Shown here one piece after another: positions 17,783 through 26,306 of a stretch of 64,000 nucleotides of DNA. The stretch is from contig NZ_JACHIO010000008.1 of NCBI RefSeq assembly GCF_014203225.1, forward strand, positions 62,001 through 126,000, written 5' to 3'. Every line of letters starts with the position of its first letter. Positions within the stretch are counted from its first letter, which is position 1. Made by a program: the position numbers and the translations under genes. The DNA comes from Granulicella mallensis. GTDB lineage: Bacteria; Acidobacteriota; Terriglobia; Terriglobales; Acidobacteriaceae. The notes under the pieces were generated by a model, which was not told the origin of the DNA, made no database searches, and worked only from the letters and a program-made list of their open reading frames with translations.

Positions 17783-20332
17783 ATGCCGACTCTATTGCCC
17801 ATGTCTGCATTCCTACCGAGGAAGACCACGCTCTGCTTCGCTCTCTCCGTTCTTTCGCTGGCGAGTTTAAGGGCCGCCGCGCAATCCGCTCCCGCTACCC
17901 TTAGCGGATTCCAGGCCACGGCACCGCTTACCGGCCTCACCCATACCGCCAGCGGCATCGAGCTATCGAATGCGGTCTCGACGCTGAAGATCGACGCCAT
18001 GCGCCCGGATGTTCTGCGGGTGCGGATCTATCCCAACGGACATCCCGCCGAAGACGCCTCCTGGGCGGTACTGCCGGAGGCCCGCCCATCACGGATCGCC
18101 GTGGCAGCAGAGGACACAGGCTTCAGCACCACCGCACTCCGGATAGCGGTGGACGCCGAGCTGCGCATCGTCGTGTCCGACCTTGCCGGCAACGTGCTGC
18201 AAAAGGACGCTGCACCGGCCTCGTGGGATGGAACGGGATTTAAAGTCAGCAAGCAGAAGACCGGCGACGACCACTTCTTCGGCCTGGGCGATAAGCCCGG
18301 CCCGCTCGACCGCGCCGGGGAGTCCTTCGTCATGTGGAACACCGACACCTTCGGGTGGCAGGAGTCCACCGACCCTATCTACAAGTCAATCCCCTTCTTC
18401 CTGGAGATGCACGGCGGCAGAACCATCGGCGTCCTCTTCGACAACACCTTCCGCACCTACTTCGACTTCGGCCACGAACGCGCCGACCGCTATACGTTCA
18501 GCGCTCCGGACGGCCCGCTCGACTACTACCTGCTCTACGGGCCTGAGCCGAAACGCGTCATCGAGACTTATGCCTGGCTCACCGGCCCGACACCGCTGCC
18601 GCCGCTCTGGGCGCTTGGCTTTCAGCAGTCACGCTATACCTATATCCCACGCGCCAAAGTGGAAGAGATCGCCTCCCGCCTGCGCGCCGACAAGATTCCT
18701 TCGGACGCTATCTATCTCGACATCGACTATCAGGACCACAACCGCCCCTTTACCGTCGACCAAGCGAGTTACCCCGACTTTCCCGGCCTCATCCATGAGC
18801 TTGCGGCAGAGCACTTCCATACGGTACTCATCACCGATCCGCATATCGCCAACCTGCCCCATCAGGGATATAAAGCCTACGACACCGGCGAGGCGGGCGA
18901 CCACTTCGTGAAACGCAACGGAGAGAACTATGTCGGCCCCGTCTGGCCCGGCCCCTCCGTCTTTCCCGACTTCACTCGTCAGCAGACGCGCGCATGGTGG
19001 GGCACCCTCTACAAGGACTTCGTCGCCGATGGCGTCGCAGGCTTCTGGAACGATATGAACGAGCCCGCGGTCTTCACCTATCCCACCAAGACCATGCCTG
19101 ACGATGTGCAGTACCGCATCGACGAGCCTGGCTTCTCTCCGCGCACGGCGACTCATCTCGAAATCCACAACATCTACGGACTGGAGAACTCACGCGGCAC
19201 ACGGGAGGGTCTGCTCGCACTGCAGCCGAACGTGCGTCCCTTTGTGCTGACCCGCGCCAGCTATGCCGGAGGCCAGCGCTACGCCGCGACGTGGACCGGC
19301 GATAACTCCTCGACCTGGAACCACCTTCGCCAGACCACGCCGCAGCTTCTCAATCTCGGCCTCAGCGGTTTTTCGATGTCCGGTGCGGACGTTGGCGGCT
19401 TTGCGGGTTCTCCTTCCCCCGAGCTGCTCACGCACTGGCTGGTGCTGGCGGCGTTTCAGCCCATCGACCGCAGCCACGCCGCGAAAGGCACGCGCGACCA
19501 CGAGCCCTGGGTCGACGGCCCGGAACAGGAGAACATTCGCCGCCGCTACATCGAAGAGCGCTACCGGCTGATGCCCTATCTCTACACCACGGCTGAAGAG
19601 ACTTCGCACGACGGTGTTCCGATCCTCCGCCCACTCTTCCTGGAGTTCCCGCACGCAACAAGCGATAGCCATCCGCTCGATCAGGACGCGCCGGGCGAGT
19701 TCTTCTTCGGCCCGTCCATTCTGGTTGCGGCTTCGCCTTCGCCGGAAGAGGTCGCACCTTACACGGTCATCCTGCCGTCAGGGCTTTGGTACAACTACTG
19801 GACCGGAGAGAAGCTCGATCGTCGTGCGCCGCTCGGCTCACGCGATCTCGAAATCCGCGACCCGACCGTGACCGATACTCCTGCATTGCAGCCCATCATG
19901 GTGCAGCCCAGCCTGGGAGAACTGCCCCTCTACGTTCGCGCAGGCTCGATCGTTCCGATGCAGCCACTGGTGCAGTCCACCGAAGAAAAGCCCAGCGGGC
20001 CGCTCACGCTGCGCGTCTTTCCCGGTGACAACTGTCATGGCGATCTCTACCAGGATGACGGCAAGAGCTTTGACTATCGCAAAGGTGCGTACCTGCGACT
20101 GCACTTCACTTGCAATGTCGAGGCAGATGGTTCGTTGACCGTCAATATTCCCAAACGCGAAGGCAGCTTCACGCCCTGGTGGACAGCGTTTCGCATCGAG
20201 GCTGTGGGCTGGACACCTTCGGCGACACAAGCCGTTGTTGGCGGGCATCGTTCCGCGCTCGAGCACACGCCGTTGGGATGGGCTGTGACGATTGGCGATA
20301 CCGGCAAGCCGCAGACGGTCGTGCTGCGGTAG
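17783..20332 (+). CDS. Secreted GH31 alpha-glucosidase
   Basis: About 849 residues. The start is uncertain: ATG at 17783 or 17801, or TTG at 17759; none has an ideally spaced ribosome site. A signal peptide (TTLCFALSVLSLASLRAAAQ) is present. The GH31 barrel shows the nucleophile motif WNDMNEP and the acid/base motif WTGDNSSTW, preceded by an N-terminal beta-sandwich (MWNTDTFGW loop) and followed by beta domains (LYVRAGSIVPMQP). GH31 enzymes release glucose from maltose and maltodextrins, matching the SusB role. It lies downstream of the CadC-like regulator and completes the starch locus with the amylase and receptor. Confidence 0.92.
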   Translation: MPTLLPMSAFLPRKTTLCFALSVLSLASLRAAAQSAPATLSGFQATAPLTGLTHTASGIELSNAVSTLKIDAMRPDVLRVRIYPNGHPAEDASWAVLPEARPSRIAVAAEDTGFSTTALRIAVDAELRIVVSDLAGNVLQKDAAPASWDGTGFKVSKQKTGDDHFFGLGDKPGPLDRAGESFVMWNTDTFGWQESTDPIYKSIPFFLEMHGGRTIGVLFDNTFRTYFDFGHERADRYTFSAPDGPLDYYLLYGPEPKRVIETYAWLTGPTPLPPLWALGFQQSRYTYIPRAKVEEIASRLRADKIPSDAIYLDIDYQDHNRPFTVDQASYPDFPGLIHELAAEHFHTVLITDPHIANLPHQGYKAYDTGEAGDHFVKRNGENYVGPVWPGPSVFPDFTRQQTRAWWGTLYKDFVADGVAGFWNDMNEPAVFTYPTKTMPDDVQYRIDEPGFSPRTATHLEIHNIYGLENSRGTREGLLALQPNVRPFVLTRASYAGGQRYAATWTGDNSSTWNHLRQTTPQLLNLGLSGFSMSGADVGGFAGSPSPELLTHWLVLAAFQPIDRSHAAKGTRDHEPWVDGPEQENIRRRYIEERYRLMPYLYTTAEETSHDGVPILRPLFLEFPHATSDSHPLDQDAPGEFFFGPSILVAASPSPEEVAPYTVILPSGLWYNYWTGEKLDRRAPLGSRDLEIRDPTVTDTPALQPIMVQPSLGELPLYVRAGSIVPMQPLVQSTEEKPSGPLTLRVFPGDNCHGDLYQDDGKSFDYRKGAYLRLHFTCNVEADGSLTVNIPKREGSFTPWWTAFRIEAVGWTPSATQAVVGGHRSALEHTPLGWAVTIGDTGKPQTVVLR

Positions 20333-20337
20333 TGTCC

Positions 20338-20622
20338 TGAGTCGTTAGTTCGTTGAGTAATCCGTGCGGCCATCTATAGCGCGAAGCGCAAACCGTGACG
20401 CTTTAGCGTCGCGGGTCGGAGGGAGCCGTAGCCTTTAGGCTACGGAAATAGGGGCCTAGCGAGAATTGGCCTTTAGGCCCGGGCCTTCTTTCAGCTACGA
20501 ACAAGAGGCCCGGGGCTAAAGCCCGATTTTTGCCTGCCCTTGATTCCGTAGCCTAAAGGCTACGGCTCCCTCCGTCTCCCTGACGCTAAAGCGTTAGGGA
20601 ACGCGCTTCGCGCTGTATCGAA
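20338..20622. repeat. Long nested-palindrome element, right end missing
   Basis: Left terminal sequence at 20338-20360 (TGAGTCGTTAGTTCGTTGAG...), then GCGCGAAGCGC, GTGACGCTTTAGCGTC, GGAGGGAGCCGTAGCC with its inverted copy, and GCGCTTCGCGC near 20610. The right terminal repeat of the copy at 1202-1510 is not recognisable. It fills the gap between the convergent glucosidase and VWFA genes. Confidence 0.8.
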
Positions 20623-20669
20623 CTCAATATCCGGACAGGGTGACACCTCTTAGCCAGCGACAACACGCC

Positions 20670-21809
20670 CTAAGGCTTGTCCGCGGGCGGCGTTGTAACC
20701 GTCGTATCGCCATCCACCCAATAACTGCTTCTGGCCTGCACGACAAGATCGGAATAGTTCCTGAGCTGCAACGTGACGGAATGCAGCCCCGGATGCGGCG
20801 ACTGCGGATGGAAGCTCAGAACGTAGCGATTCGGGATGTGGTTGGAGATCGTGAAGAGGTCGCGCTGCAGAGTCTTGGCGTCCTTGTACTTGAAGTGCTC
20901 GCCGCCTGTAAATTTAGCGACGTTCTCGGACGCATTCGAGCGCATCGCATTGGTCGCGGCAATCACGGCCATCTTAATCAGCCGCAAAGGAGGAGCCAGT
21001 TCGGCGAAGCAATCGAAGTTCTGCGTCGCGCGACCTTCGTAGGTAGCGGGGTCTGCATTGGGGTCTTTGCTGAAGCACCCATGAGGAGGTCCAGGCTCGT
21101 TGGAGCTGAATTTAGAGGCCTCGTGCTTGATCTCAGCCTTGGTGCTCGCAAAGCCCACGCTGTAGATGGCGGTGTTGGTATCGCTGATCGCCTTCAGCGC
21201 GTCTTCGAGCTTCGTGTGGCTGCCGTGATCGATCGTCTCGCTCAATAGGAGAATGGCGCGCCGGTAGGTCGTCGGCTGCTTGCGCAACATGTCGACGGCG
21301 TAAGAGAGCGCGTCGAAGATAGCCCCCTTCTGGTCGCCCGGATCGAGGTCGGCGAGAACGCCGGCCGCTCCATCGATATTGCGGGTGAAGTTCTGAAGCA
21401 GCTGCGGTTCGCTATCGAAACCGACAACAGCTACTCGATGCTCGATGCCCCCCAGCACGTTGTCGAGCATCGGTGCGAGGTCGCGATAATCGTTGAGGTG
21501 CTGGGCGCCATCGCTGCCCGTCTCGACGAGGACGACCAGAGCCAGGGGTTGACTGCCGGAATCTTCCTCCAGCGAAAGCTTCTGCTCGACCCCATCGTCC
21601 GTAAGCACAAAGTCGTCGGCTTTAAGCGTGTAGACGAGCTGCCCCGATTTCGTTCTGACGAGCGCCGGGACAAGCACCAGCGTCGAGTGCACGGTAAGGG
21701 TCGCGGTCTGCGAGTCCGGCTGTTGCTCGGGTTGGGGAGAGGGGGGCGCAGGGGTCTGTGCCAGCAGGGCTGGCATTCCCAGAAGCGCGACGGCGGCAAG
21801 GAGCTTCAT
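20670..21809 (-). CDS. Secreted VWFA-domain protein of the acidobacterial type
   Basis: About 379 residues from the ATG at 21809, which gives a compact signal peptide (MKLLAAVALLGMPALLAQ); upstream sequence in frame is not protein-like. A beta domain (VHSTLVLVPALVRTKSGQLV; LKADDFVLTDDG) precedes a von Willebrand A fold (ALVVLVETGSDG; YRRAILLLSETIDHGS; AIYSVGFAS). The classical DxSxS metal site is not intact (ETGSDG), so metal binding is doubtful. This matches the family of VWFA-related proteins that is strongly expanded in Acidobacteria; the role is unknown, probably protein-protein interaction outside the inner membrane. Confidence 0.85.
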   Translation of the reverse strand: MKLLAAVALLGMPALLAQTPAPPSPQPEQQPDSQTATLTVHSTLVLVPALVRTKSGQLVYTLKADDFVLTDDGVEQKLSLEEDSGSQPLALVVLVETGSDGAQHLNDYRDLAPMLDNVLGGIEHRVAVVGFDSEPQLLQNFTRNIDGAAGVLADLDPGDQKGAIFDALSYAVDMLRKQPTTYRRAILLLSETIDHGSHTKLEDALKAISDTNTAIYSVGFASTKAEIKHEASKFSSNEPGPPHGCFSKDPNADPATYEGRATQNFDCFAELAPPLRLIKMAVIAATNAMRSNASENVAKFTGGEHFKYKDAKTLQRDLFTISNHIPNRYVLSFHPQSPHPGLHSVTLQLRNYSDLVVQARSSYWVDGDTTVTTPPADKP

Positions 21810-21949
21810 GAACACGCTGGGATCAGTGTAAACGGAGTGACAGAACCACCCCGAAAGCAGAACGCTTAAATAAATGTGTGGTGCGATTCTTAATCCGGGG
21901 ATGATGACTAATCCCTCTACAGACAGAAGACTGCGTAACATTAGTCGAT

Positions 21950-22564
21950 ATGAAGGCTGAAGACAATCCAGTCCTGATCGATGTTCCGATGCCAATTCGC
22001 ACGCCTCGCTTGCTGATCCGGCCGCCACAGCCCGGCGACGGAGTCGCCACTGCCTCTGCGGTGAGTGAAACATGGGAAGATTTGCATCGATGGATGGCCT
22101 GGGCAGAGAGCCTGGACAATCACAGTGCCGAGCAAATGGAGATTCGCACCCGCCAGATCATGGCGAAGTTCGTTTTGCGTGAAGAGTTCAATTTGCTCGG
22201 CGTCGAGATCGCGAGCGGCCAGCCTGTCATCCGGTGCGGCTTTCATGGTGTGGATTGGAAGGCTCGCCAGTGTGAAACAGGTTTTTGGGTGCGCAAGAGC
22301 GCGCAAGGATGTGGCTTTGCAACGGAATCGACCAATGCCCTATTGCGCTATGCCTTTGGTGCCCTCGGTATGCGCCGTGTAGGCATCACTCATTCAAGTG
22401 GCAATGAGGCTAGTCGCCGCGTCGTTGAAAAACTGGGTTTTGCGCCAGAAGGCATTCAGCGGGCAGCCAATCTGTTACCCGGAGGACGCATTGCGGACAG
22501 ACACCTCTATGCGCGTTTCGATACGGCCGGATTACCGCCTTTAGATGTGCAATGGGACACGTGA
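21950..22564 (+). CDS. GNAT acetyltransferase, RimJ/RimL-like
   Basis: Encodes 204 residues. It starts with the substrate-side region typical of the RimL group (MPIRTPRLLIRPPQPGDG), has the acetyl-CoA segment WVRKSAQGCGFATESTNALL (the QGCGFA motif equals Q/RxxGxA) and ends with the beta5-alpha4 region RRVGITHSSGNEASRRVVEK and KLGFAPEG. These proteins acetylate N-terminal or side-chain amines; the target here cannot be told. No ribosome site is obvious. It is divergent from the VWFA gene and precedes tdh by about 110 nt. Confidence 0.88.
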   Translation: MKAEDNPVLIDVPMPIRTPRLLIRPPQPGDGVATASAVSETWEDLHRWMAWAESLDNHSAEQMEIRTRQIMAKFVLREEFNLLGVEIASGQPVIRCGFHGVDWKARQCETGFWVRKSAQGCGFATESTNALLRYAFGALGMRRVGITHSSGNEASRRVVEKLGFAPEGIQRAANLLPGGRIADRHLYARFDTAGLPPLDVQWDT

Positions 22565-22672
22565 TGAATCACTGAGAATGTACTTCGGGACAACTGAAAG
22601 CGCGATACCATGGAATGTTTGCCGCTCGCTTTCTCAAATCAGGCGCACAACAGATGGAGCACCAAGACCAAG

Positions 22673-23722
22673 ATGATTCCGAAGACCATGCAGGCCCTTG
22701 TAAAAGCAACCGCCGCACCAGGAATGGAGATGCGCGAGATGCCGGTTCCGACCCTTGGAGCCAGCGATGTACTCGTTGCAGTAGAGACAGCCTCCGTCTG
22801 TGGCACCGACCTGCACATCTATCACTGGGACGAGTGGGCCCAGGCCCGCATCAAGCCTCCCTACATCCCGGGACATGAGTTCTGCGGCACCGTAGCGGCT
22901 ATCGGCGAACTGGTACAGGATGTGCAGGTGGGCGACTTCGTCTCCGCCGAGATGCACGTTGCCTGCGGCCACTGCCTGCAATGCCGCAGCGGACAGGCGC
23001 ATGTCTGCCAGTTCGTGAAGATCCTCGGCGTCGATGCCGATGGAGCCTTCGCCGATTACGTCCGCATTCCGGCAACAAACATCTGGAAGCTCAGCCCGGC
23101 GATCCCGCGCGACTTCGGCTCGCTCTTCGATCCGTTCGGGAACGCAGTGCATACGGTCCTGTCAGGGCCCATCGCCGGACAGACGGTTGCGGTGACCGGA
23201 TGCGGCCCCATTGGGCTGTTCTCGATCGCCGTGGCCAAGGCCTGCGGCGCCGCACATATCTTCGCCATCGAGCCGAATGCGCAACGCCGGGAACTCGCTC
23301 GACGCATGGGAGCCCGCACCCTGCTGGATCCCGCAAGCGGAGATATCGAGCAGCAGGTGAAGACCGCGACCGGCGGCAACGGTGTCGATGTACTGCTGGA
23401 GATGTCAGGCCATCCCTCTGCGATCGCACAAGGCTTCCGTCTGCTGCGTATGGGCGGACGCGCGTCGCTGCTGGGCATTCCGTCGCGTCCCGTGGAGATG
23501 GACCTTGCAAACGCCGTCATCTTCAAGGGAGCGACGGTGCACGGCATCAACGGACGCAAGATGTATGAGACCTGGTTCCAGGCCGAGGCGCTGCTGCGCG
23601 AGAGCGGCATCGACCTCGCTCCGGTCATTACACATCGGCTTCCATTGGGACAGTTCGACGAGGCCATGCATCTGCTTGAGTCGGGTGAGGCAAGCAAGAT
23701 TTTGTTGACGGTAAAGCGGTAG
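22673..23722 (+). CDS. tdh: L-threonine 3-dehydrogenase
   Basis: About 349 residues. Zinc-dependent medium-chain dehydrogenase that oxidises L-threonine to 2-amino-3-ketobutyrate with NAD+. Catalytic zinc ligands are seen at Cys43, His68 and Glu69 (CGTDLHIYHWDEW; GHEF), and the structural zinc cysteines at 98, 101, 104 and 112. The Rossmann motif is VTGCGPIGLFSI. Similarity to E. coli Tdh is visible throughout (FDPFGNAVHT, EMSGHPSA, INGRKMYETW). Start at 22673 or 22688; the in-frame sequence upstream is not Tdh-like. kbl, its pathway partner, is 2.6 kb downstream rather than adjacent. Confidence 0.93.
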   Translation: MIPKTMQALVKATAAPGMEMREMPVPTLGASDVLVAVETASVCGTDLHIYHWDEWAQARIKPPYIPGHEFCGTVAAIGELVQDVQVGDFVSAEMHVACGHCLQCRSGQAHVCQFVKILGVDADGAFADYVRIPATNIWKLSPAIPRDFGSLFDPFGNAVHTVLSGPIAGQTVAVTGCGPIGLFSIAVAKACGAAHIFAIEPNAQRRELARRMGARTLLDPASGDIEQQVKTATGGNGVDVLLEMSGHPSAIAQGFRLLRMGGRASLLGIPSRPVEMDLANAVIFKGATVHGINGRKMYETWFQAEALLRESGIDLAPVITHRLPLGQFDEAMHLLESGEASKILLTVKR

Positions 23723-23743
23723 AACAATTCCACCGTGAATGCA

Positions 23744-23798
23744 ATGGCGCGAAGCGCAAACCGTGACGCTTTAGCGTCAGGAACGCGCTTCGCGCCAT
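23744..23798. repeat. Short nested-palindrome element
   Basis: Consists only of GGCGCGAAGCGC, GTGACGCTTTAGCGTCA and GCGCTTCGCGCC, the outer layers of the long element with the roughly 185-bp core missing. It lies between tdh and the alginate-lyase-like gene. Confidence 0.8.
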
Positions 23799-23892
23799 CT
23801 TCGTGTTCAAACGGTAACGACAGATCAATCAGCTTTACATCACCGAACAAAGCAACCTATCGCATTCAAGCGCGTGACAAGAGCACAAGAAA

Positions 23893-25098
23893 ATGAATAA
23901 GCTGCTCTGCATGAGATTCACTGCTTGCGTCGTTCTCTTCGTCCTGGGTGTGCCGGCTCTTGTTGCCCAGGCACCCAAACCGCGCGTCTTTCTTATCGAT
24001 GCCTCTGCCCTGGCCCATGAAAAGCAGCATCCCAACGCAGACCTCCTGAAGCTGGTGCGGAAAGACGCAGACGCGGCTCTGCAGACTCCGCCCTTGACCA
24101 TCACGGTCAAGACAAAGACCCCGCCCAGCGGCGACAAGCACGACTACATGAGCATGGCGCGCTACTGGTGGCCTAATCCGGACACCAAGGACCACCTGCC
24201 GTACGTACGGCACGATGGCCTATCGAACCCCGAGATCAAAGGCATCACCGACCACGAACTTCTGGATCGTGTCGCCGGAAGCTCGCGAGCACTGGCTCTG
24301 GGCTGGTACCTGACCGGCGATGAGCGTTATGCCGCCCACGCGACCCTGCTGCTGCGCACGTTCTTTCTCGACAAGGCGACAGCGATGAATCCGAATCTGG
24401 AGTTTGCACAGTACGTCGCTGGCGTGAACACGGGCCGAGGCACTGGCGTCCTCGATGCACGAGGCCTCTCGATCGCAGTCGATGCAGTAGGCATGCTCGC
24501 TGGATCGAAGAGCTGGACGCCCGAAGATCAGGCCGCGCTACAGCACTGGTTCGGTGAGTACTACACGTGGCTCACGACCTCGACGAACGGCAAAGAAGAA
24601 GCTGCTGCCGCGAATAATCATGGCTCCTGGTATGCGGTACAAGCCGCATCGATTGCCATGTTCCTGGGCAAGACCGATGACGCGCAGAAGATTGCGGAGC
24701 GGTTGCGCGATCAGCGGATTCCCTCGCAGTTCGATGCGCAGGGGATGCAGAAGTATGAGCTCGTGCGAACCAACTCGTTCTCTTACAGCGCCTTCAATCT
24801 CGACGCCTTGACGAACCTCGCTGCAATCGTTGCGCCTACCGGCATCGACCTCTATAAGCCGGTGAAACCGGGCACTCCGGGCATTCTGACAGGAGTCGAT
24901 GCCCTGCTGCCCTACGACGCACAGCATCCGTGGCCTCACGACCAAATCAGCAAGGGTAAGGAAGATTCTCTCTGCCCCGCTCTGATTCGTACCGCCGCAC
25001 ATACACAGGATGCAAAGTACACCGAAGCCGAGAGACGGTTCGATTGCAAGCAAACAGCAGTGACACTGCTTGAATCACCCAACGCTCCAACTAACTGA
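23893..25098 (+). CDS. Secreted alginate-lyase-family protein
   Basis: Encodes 401 residues. A signal peptide (FTACVVLFVLGVPALVAQ) leads to an alpha/alpha-toroid-type alginate lyase domain: ARYWWPNPDTKDHLPYVRHDG near the N-terminus, and NNHGSWYAVQ at about 237-246, the conserved Asn-Asn-His segment carrying the catalytic His in this fold. ELVRTNSFSYSAFNLDAL supplies a conserved Arg and Tyr. PL5-like enzymes cleave alginate or other uronic-acid polymers by beta-elimination; the true substrate here is unknown. No polysaccharide genes adjoin it. The stop codon lies inside the following long hairpin. Confidence 0.85.
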   Translation: MNKLLCMRFTACVVLFVLGVPALVAQAPKPRVFLIDASALAHEKQHPNADLLKLVRKDADAALQTPPLTITVKTKTPPSGDKHDYMSMARYWWPNPDTKDHLPYVRHDGLSNPEIKGITDHELLDRVAGSSRALALGWYLTGDERYAAHATLLLRTFFLDKATAMNPNLEFAQYVAGVNTGRGTGVLDARGLSIAVDAVGMLAGSKSWTPEDQAALQHWFGEYYTWLTTSTNGKEEAAAANNHGSWYAVQAASIAMFLGKTDDAQKIAERLRDQRIPSQFDAQGMQKYELVRTNSFSYSAFNLDALTNLAAIVAPTGIDLYKPVKPGTPGILTGVDALLPYDAQHPWPHDQISKGKEDSLCPALIRTAAHTQDAKYTEAERRFDCKQTAVTLLESPNAPTN

Positions 25099-25156
25099 AG
25101 ATGCAAACGCAACGAGGCCGCCTGCATAGGCGGCCTCGTTGCGTTTGCATCTTCAG
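25095..25156. terminator. 28-bp perfect hairpin, bidirectional terminator
   Basis: Arms 25095-25122 and 25129-25156 are perfectly complementary with a TGCATA loop. The left arm includes the stop codon of the alginate-lyase-like gene, and the right arm ends 6 nt from the stop of the convergent lipoprotein gene. There is no T-run, so it may act as a transcript-end stabiliser as well as a terminator. Confidence 0.8.
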
Positions 25157-25162
25157 TCTTCG

Positions 25163-26155
25163 CTATGGATTCTGTACAACAAGTTGGTCTGCAAGCCGGA
25201 AGCGCACGATGGACTCGGCGGGAATTACGATGTCGCGATTGCCTGTCGTACCGGCGATCAACGTACCTGCACCGGCGCCCGCGGCGCCACCGATCGCCAG
25301 TCCTACGCCGCCGGTAGCAATGCCGCCGATCAACATGCCCGCACCGGTCATGCCACCGATGAAGCCTGAAGAACGCCGGCCCTTCCCGCGCTTCGTACGC
25401 ACGTTGTCATGCGTATCGATTCCATATTGATTGCCATTCAGCGTCATCGAGGTCAGGCGCAGTTCAAGGATCGAGCTGCCTTTGAAGTGACCGCGACGGT
25501 GCGAAGCATCCACCCGGCCGGAGACCGGCGTGCCGCGCGGGATCACGACTGTACCGCCCTGCACCACGGGTTCGACGACCTCGCCGGAGAAGCGATCGCC
25601 AGTGCGGCTTGTCTTGACACTGATGCGCTGATTGACCCGAATGGACAGATCCGTACCCGCAGGGACAGTGAGTTGCAGAGGAGCCGCCGGGGAAGCCGAC
25701 GAGGGCTGAGCAGGCTGACTGGCCGCCGCTGCCGATTGCACCGATTCATTCTGCTGAGACGTATTACCCTGCGGAGACATCGTGCCCTGGGGAGACATGG
25801 CACCGTTGCTGCCATCGTTGGGAACCGGTGCATTCCCTACCATCTGCCCTCCTGCGGGAGGAGCCCCAACGACGGTGATTACCGGATCCGTTTGATGCGG
25901 CTTGGTTCCGGCCGGAGGCGGTGTCGTAGAGGTCTGGACGACTGGCCCCTGCCCTGCTACCGGAGCCTGTACCGTAGTGGTGACAGAGTTGCCGTTTGCA
26001 TCGACGTAGTTAATCTGCTGAGGAGTATTGGTAGAGGTGGCCTGGGCTTTCGCCTGGTCCAGTGCCTGCTGCTCTTTGTTCTTGCACCCTGCAAGCAGGG
26101 CCAGGGTAATAAGCCCTGCGCCTGCCATAAAACGAATCTGTCTGGTGAACGCCAT
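25163..26155 (-). CDS. Glycine-zipper lipoprotein
   Basis: Encodes 330 residues from the ATG at 26155 with GGAGAAGATCA upstream. A lipoprotein signal ends in LALLAGC (Cys at about 24). A long low-complexity Gln/Pro/Ala/Ser linker follows, then a domain of about 100 residues (TVPAGTDLSIRVNQRISVKT; VVIPRGTPVSGRVD; ILELRLTSMTLNG) and a Gly-rich zipper (FIGGMTGAGMLIGGIATGGV) able to insert into membranes, then a short beta end. Related acidobacterial envelope proteins have no known role. It converges with the alginate-lyase-like gene. Confidence 0.8.
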   Translation of the reverse strand: MAFTRQIRFMAGAGLITLALLAGCKNKEQQALDQAKAQATSTNTPQQINYVDANGNSVTTTVQAPVAGQGPVVQTSTTPPPAGTKPHQTDPVITVVGAPPAGGQMVGNAPVPNDGSNGAMSPQGTMSPQGNTSQQNESVQSAAAASQPAQPSSASPAAPLQLTVPAGTDLSIRVNQRISVKTSRTGDRFSGEVVEPVVQGGTVVIPRGTPVSGRVDASHRRGHFKGSSILELRLTSMTLNGNQYGIDTHDNVRTKRGKGRRSSGFIGGMTGAGMLIGGIATGGVGLAIGGAAGAGAGTLIAGTTGNRDIVIPAESIVRFRLADQLVVQNP

Positions 26156-26306
26156 TGATCTTCTCCTCGCCGCATTGAGCCCGTGCGGCCTTTCGGGGAG
26201 TTGCTGGCTCGAGTAGCTTTCCTTTGAGTGAGATGCCCTATTTCCGGTCACTGTCGCCTAGTCCGAAGCGAAAGATGGAGAGAAAGAGTTAAGATCGTGA
26301 ACAGCC

